Part shown: positions 5,761-8,083 of the stretch, piece after piece
Position numbering within the stretch: position 1 is the first letter of the stretch
Layout: every line of letters begins with the position of its first letter
Source: Desulfurococcales archaeon
Lineage (GTDB): Archaea > Thermoproteota > Thermoprotei_A > Sulfolobales > Desulfurococcaceae
Reading direction: 5' to 3'
NCBI GenBank assembly: GCA_015521265.1
Contig: WAON01000104.1
Coordinates: forward strand, 1-8,083
Length of the DNA stretch: 8,083 nt
Program-made: the position numbers and the translations under genes
The notes under the pieces: model-generated
Seen by the model: only the letters and a program-made list of their open reading frames with translations
Told to the model about the DNA's origin: nothing
Database searches by the model: none

Positions 5761-6173
5761 TGCCTAAGAAGCTTAAGGGTAAGGCTCGGAAAAGGATCGC
5801 TACGGGTCTTCAGGTAGGCTCTTATGTTAAGGTAGCTGATAATAGTGGTGCGAAACTAGTTAAGATAATCGGCGTACCAGGATATAAGGGCAGGCTTAGA
5901 AGGGTACCCCCTGCCGGAGTAGGCGATCTTGTAGTAGTATCGGTTAAGAAGGGTACGCCGGAGATGAGGAAGCAAGTAGTTAAAGCAGTAGTTGTAAGGC
6001 AGAAGAGGCCTTTTAGGAGGCCTGACGGTACATGGGTTGCTTTTGAAGATAATGCAGTAGTAATAGTAACACCCGACGGGACGCCTAAGGGAAGCGAGAT
6101 CAGAGGGCCTATAGCGAGGGAAGCTGCTGAGAGGTGGGAAGCAATATCCAATATTGCAACGATAATAGTTTGA
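5760..6173 (+). CDS. rpl14: Large subunit ribosomal protein L14 (uL14)
   Basis: L14 is a beta-barrel protein on the 50S interface near the factor-binding region; with L19e/L24e-type neighbours it shapes intersubunit bridges. The 137-residue product contains the family signature: VGSYVKVADNSGAKLVKIIG at residues 19-38 and the loop GRLRRVPPAGVGDLVVVSVK at 44-63. Next come VVRQKRPFRRPDGTWVAFED and DNAVVIVTPDGTPKGSEIRG. The final segment is PIAREAAERWEAISNIATII. The start ATG overlaps the rps17 stop, with GGTGGAGAG just upstream. Length is normal for archaea and nothing is missing. Confidence 0.97.
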   Translation: MPKKLKGKARKRIATGLQVGSYVKVADNSGAKLVKIIGVPGYKGRLRRVPPAGVGDLVVVSVKKGTPEMRKQVVKAVVVRQKRPFRRPDGTWVAFEDNAVVIVTPDGTPKGSEIRGPIAREAAERWEAISNIATIIV

Positions 6174-6174
6174 A

Positions 6175-6182
6175 GAGGGGTG
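6175..6182 (+). promoter_or_regulatory. Ribosome binding site of rpl24
   Basis: GAGGGGTG lies 8 nt before the ATG at 6191 in the 17-nt gap after rpl14. The nearer ATG at 6184 opens a nine-codon frame only, so 6191 is the start. Confidence 0.65.
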
Positions 6183-6190
6183 CATGATTA

Positions 6191-6634
6191 ATGGGATTTG
6201 TATCCTCAGCTAAGCCGAGCAAGCAGAGGAAAGCACTATACAATGCACCACTACACCTTAAAAAGAAACTACTCAACGCACCTCTAAGCCCCGAGCTCAG
6301 GGAGAAGTATGGGGTTAAGAGGCTGCCTGTAAGGAAGGGCGATACGGTTAGGATCATGAGAGGGGACTGGAAGGGGCATGAAGGAAAAGTTGTAAGGGTT
6401 GACACTAAGAAGTCTAGGATCTTTATTGAAGGTGTTCAGAGGAAAAAAGCCGATCAGACACCTGTATACTACCCCATACATCCTAGCAAGGTTATGATTA
6501 TAAAGCTGGATCTAAGTGATAAGTGGCGCAAGAAGATCATTGAGCGTAGGGCAAAGGGTTTAAAGACCAGTATAGAGGTTGAAGAAACAGAAACACCTAG
6601 TTTAGAAAAAGAGGAGAAGGAGGCTGAAGAGTAA
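6191..6634 (+). CDS. rpl24: Large subunit ribosomal protein L24 (uL24)
   Basis: L24 is an early 50S assembly protein that binds the 5' part of 23S rRNA near the tunnel exit. The 147-residue product has the archaeal N-terminal region (SSAKPSKQRKALYNAPLHLK, residues 5-24) and a KOW motif within VRKGDTVRIMRGDWKGHEGK (47-66). The barrel continues with VVRVDTKKSRIFIEGVQRKK (67-86). The C-terminal ~22 residues are an acidic tail rich in Glu (EVEETETPSLEKEEKEAEE). The start is fixed by GAGGGGTG 8 nt upstream. Its TAA overlaps the ATG of rps4e (TAATG). Confidence 0.97.
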   Translation: MGFVSSAKPSKQRKALYNAPLHLKKKLLNAPLSPELREKYGVKRLPVRKGDTVRIMRGDWKGHEGKVVRVDTKKSRIFIEGVQRKKADQTPVYYPIHPSKVMIIKLDLSDKWRKKIIERRAKGLKTSIEVEETETPSLEKEEKEAEE

Positions 6635-7395
6635 TGGCTAGAATGGGTGGTAAGAAGCATTTAAAAGCACTTGCTTCCCCAAAGTTTTGGCCTGTTTTGA
6701 GGAAAGAGTATAAATGGACAGTTAAACCATCACCAGGGCCCCACGCTATAGATAGGTCTATCCCGTTATTAATACTCGTTAGAGACGTGTTGAAATACGC
6801 TAAAACAGCGAGAGAAGCTAGGAGGCTGATCGTTGAGGGCCATTTCAAGATTGATGGTCGTGTTAGGAGAAACTACAAGTATCCCGTAGGCTTGATGGAT
6901 GTAGTAGAGATCGTTGATACCGGTGAAGCCTATCGAATGGTTCCAGTACCAGTAAAGATCATGGATCTAGTCCCCATCGGTAAGGAGGAAGCCGGGTACA
7001 AGGTTTGCAGGATAGAGAATAAGACAACGGTTAAGGGAGGACACATCCAGTTAAACCTACACGATGGAAGAAACGTATTGATCAGGGTTGAAGACCCGAA
7101 AAACCCTGTTGAAGCAGCAGAATATAAGACGCTTGGCTCGGTTAAAATCACAATACCAGAACAGAAAATCCTGGAATATATACCTTTAAAAGAAGACGTA
7201 ATCGCGATTATTAGCGGTGGGAGAAACGTCGGTAGAGTCGGTAGGGTTAGAAACATACGATACGGAATTAGGAGGTATAGGAGTATCGTAGAACTCGAGG
7301 ACAAGCATGGTAATAGGTTCCAGACAAGTCTAACATACGTATTCCCAATAGGTATTGAAGAGCCAGTAATAACCCTCCCAGAAGGTGCATGGTAG
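6634..7395 (+). CDS. rps4e: Small subunit ribosomal protein S4e
   Basis: S4e is found in archaea and eukaryotes but not bacteria; it binds 16S rRNA in the body of the small subunit. The 253-residue product begins MARMGGKKHLKALASPKFWP, as in the family. It has an S4 RNA-binding domain at about residues 42-95 (LLILVRDVLKYAKTAREARR and FKIDGRVRRNYKYPVGLMDV). A central S4e domain with HIQLNLHDGRNVLIRV follows, then a KOW motif at about 188-215 (DVIAIISGGRNVGRVGRV). Length is close to usual for archaea. It starts inside the stop of rpl24 and runs 7 bp past the first possible ATG of rpl5, so translation is likely coupled. Confidence 0.97.
   Translation: MARMGGKKHLKALASPKFWPVLRKEYKWTVKPSPGPHAIDRSIPLLILVRDVLKYAKTAREARRLIVEGHFKIDGRVRRNYKYPVGLMDVVEIVDTGEAYRMVPVPVKIMDLVPIGKEEAGYKVCRIENKTTVKGGHIQLNLHDGRNVLIRVEDPKNPVEAAEYKTLGSVKITIPEQKILEYIPLKEDVIAIISGGRNVGRVGRVRNIRYGIRRYRSIVELEDKHGNRFQTSLTYVFPIGIEEPVITLPEGAW
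7381..7387 (+). promoter_or_regulatory. Ribosome binding site of rpl5 inside the end of rps4e
   Basis: GAAGGTG is a moderate match. It is 1 nt from the ATG at 7389 but 10 nt from the in-frame ATG at 7398, which favours the latter. Confidence 0.4.
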
Positions 7396-7397
7396 AA

Positions 7398-7961
7398 ATG
7401 ACGATACACGACTACGTACCCAACATCGAGGAGATAATCGAGAAATGGAATAGCAACCCCATGTATAAGCCTAGGCTAGCAAAGGTAGTCGTAAATATAT
7501 CTGTCGGAGCAGCCGTTGAGAGACTAGGTAATGCTATGCGAGTACTCGAAGAACTTACGGGGCAGAAACCCGTTCCCAGAAGAGCGAAGAGGACTATTAA
7601 AGACTTCGGTATACGTAAGGGAGAAAACATTGCTGCAAAAGTAACACTACGCAGGGAGAAAGCGGTAGAGTTCCTTAGGAAAGCTCTAGAAGCTGTTAAT
7701 AACAAGATTAAAGCTTCAAGCTTTGATGAAAATGGTAACGTTAGCTTCGGGATCAGGGAGCATATACTGATTCCCGGAGTAAAATATGATCCCGAGATCG
7801 GTGTTTTCGGGATGGATGTAGCGATAAGTATTGAAAGACCCGGATACCGGATACTACGTCGTAGAAGAATGCGTAAAAAACACCTACCCCGGAGACACCG
7901 GGTATCTAGGGAGGAAGCTATGGTATTTCTACATAAAGAGTTTGGAGTTGAAATAGTCTAG
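7398..7961 (+). CDS. rpl5: Large subunit ribosomal protein L5 (uL5)
   Basis: L5 binds 5S rRNA and touches the P-site tRNA in the central protuberance. From ATG 7398 the product is 187 residues (190 from ATG 7389). It contains the family core RLAKVVVNISVGAAVERLGN near residues 26-45 and the TGQKPVPRRAKRTIKDFGIR segment near 55-74. The RNA-binding region GENIAAKVTLRREKAVEFLR follows, and later FGIREHILIPGVKYDPEIG and FGMDVAISIERPGYRI. The archaeal basic C-terminal segment RRRRMRKKHLPRRHRV is present. The start at 7398 is preferred from the spacing to GAAGGTG, with the upstream ATG 7389 possible. Rps14 follows after 16 nt. Confidence 0.95.
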   Translation: MTIHDYVPNIEEIIEKWNSNPMYKPRLAKVVVNISVGAAVERLGNAMRVLEELTGQKPVPRRAKRTIKDFGIRKGENIAAKVTLRREKAVEFLRKALEAVNNKIKASSFDENGNVSFGIREHILIPGVKYDPEIGVFGMDVAISIERPGYRILRRRRMRKKHLPRRHRVSREEAMVFLHKEFGVEIV

Positions 7962-7966
7962 GGTTT

Positions 7967-7973
7967 AGGTGGT
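7967..7973 (+). promoter_or_regulatory. Ribosome binding site of rps14
   Basis: AGGTGGT lies 4 nt before the ATG at 7978 in the short gap after rpl5, supporting that start. Confidence 0.55.
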
Positions 7974-7977
7974 TGTT

Positions 7978-8083
7978 ATGGGTAAGTATAGGCCCCCGAA
8001 AATATACCGGTTCGGTAAGGGTTCGAGGAAATGTCAAAGATGTGGTACTAGGGATGCCGTGATCCAGGCATACGGGCTATACC
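7978..8083 (+). CDS. rps14: Small subunit ribosomal protein S14, zinc-binding type (uS14), 5' part
   Basis: Thirty-five codons are visible before the right edge, beginning MGKYRPPKIYRFGKGSRKC. The CxxC at residues 19-22 (CQRC) is the first half of the zinc ribbon of archaeal-type S14, and the following GTRDAVIQAYGLY matches the family. The second Cys pair should lie just beyond the window. The family is short (about 55 residues), so more than half is present. S14 sits in the 30S head near S3 and S10. It follows rpl5 as in other archaeal clusters. Confidence 0.93.
   Translation, partial: MGKYRPPKIYRFGKGSRKCQRCGTRDAVIQAYGLY

Noticed and set aside
5822..6185. Two overlapping minus-strand open frames of 109 codons opposite rpl14
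   Set aside because: They are antisense shadows of the L14 gene in two frames, with low-complexity composition and no initiation signals.
6184..6213. ATG at 6184, upstream of the rpl24 start
   Set aside because: It is in another frame and reaches a stop after nine codons; it only overlaps the true start region.
6930..7409. Minus-strand open frame of 159 codons opposite rps4e
   Set aside because: It lies wholly antisense to a well-supported gene, is rich in Ser, Thr, Leu and Pro as expected from reversed Arg/Lys/Glu codons, and has no binding site or promoter of its own.
1..8083. CRISPR repeats, tRNA or rRNA genes, insertion sequences, attachment sites
   Set aside because: I saw no regularly spaced repeats, no tRNA-like cloverleaf sequence, no transposase or integrase frame, and no terminal inverted repeats.

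Overview
The window is archaeal and very probably from a hyperthermophilic crenarchaeon (Thermoproteota), most likely the Desulfurococcales. The grounds are: archaeal/eukaryotic-type ribosomal proteins in archaeal order (S19, L22, S3, L29, RNase P p29, S17, L14, L24, S4e, L5, S14); the archaea-specific genes for RNase P protein p29 and S4e inside the cluster; crenarchaeal Shine-Dalgarno sequences of the GAGGTGAT type; frequent TTG and GTG starts; AGG/AGA as the main arginine codons; and A/T-rich TATA-like promoter elements with very short leaders. The genus cannot be fixed by reading alone.

Layout. Bases 1-253 hold the 5' part of an unrecognised small basic protein on the minus strand, which runs off the left edge. 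A 72-bp divergent promoter region (254-325) separates it from a plus-strand pair: a MoxR-type AAA+ ATPase (326-1261) and a large protein with a C-terminal von Willebrand factor A (VWA) domain carrying a complete MIDAS metal site (ending at 3086). The two genes overlap, and the ribosome binding site of the second lies inside the end of the first, so they look translationally coupled. After a 112-bp gap with a promoter candidate, the ribosomal protein operon fills the rest (about 3199-8083). Its genes are tightly packed with ATGA, TAATG or GTGA junctions, except for an 86-bp gap before the RNase P gene that carries a second promoter candidate. Rps14 is cut by the right edge.

How the genes work together. 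Rps19 to rps14 encode parts of both ribosomal subunits, with the tRNA 5'-processing factor p29 embedded among them, so translation machinery and tRNA maturation are made together. The MoxR/VWA pair is of the RavA-ViaA type: an ATPase that remodels protein complexes together with a metal-dependent adhesion-domain partner. Its target here is unknown.

Points of interest. The ribosomal cluster begins at rps19, with the MoxR/VWA genes where rpl2 and its upstream neighbours usually lie. A nonamer (TAATAATTA) recurs at nearly the same distance before rps19 and before the RNase P gene. A single TATA-like element may serve both divergent genes at the left. Several genes have start codons that are better chosen by the ribosome binding site than by the longest reading frame. 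I see no mobile element, CRISPR array, rRNA or tRNA. Apart from the uncharacterised N-terminal region of the VWA protein and the unknown minus-strand gene, this is a conserved housekeeping region.
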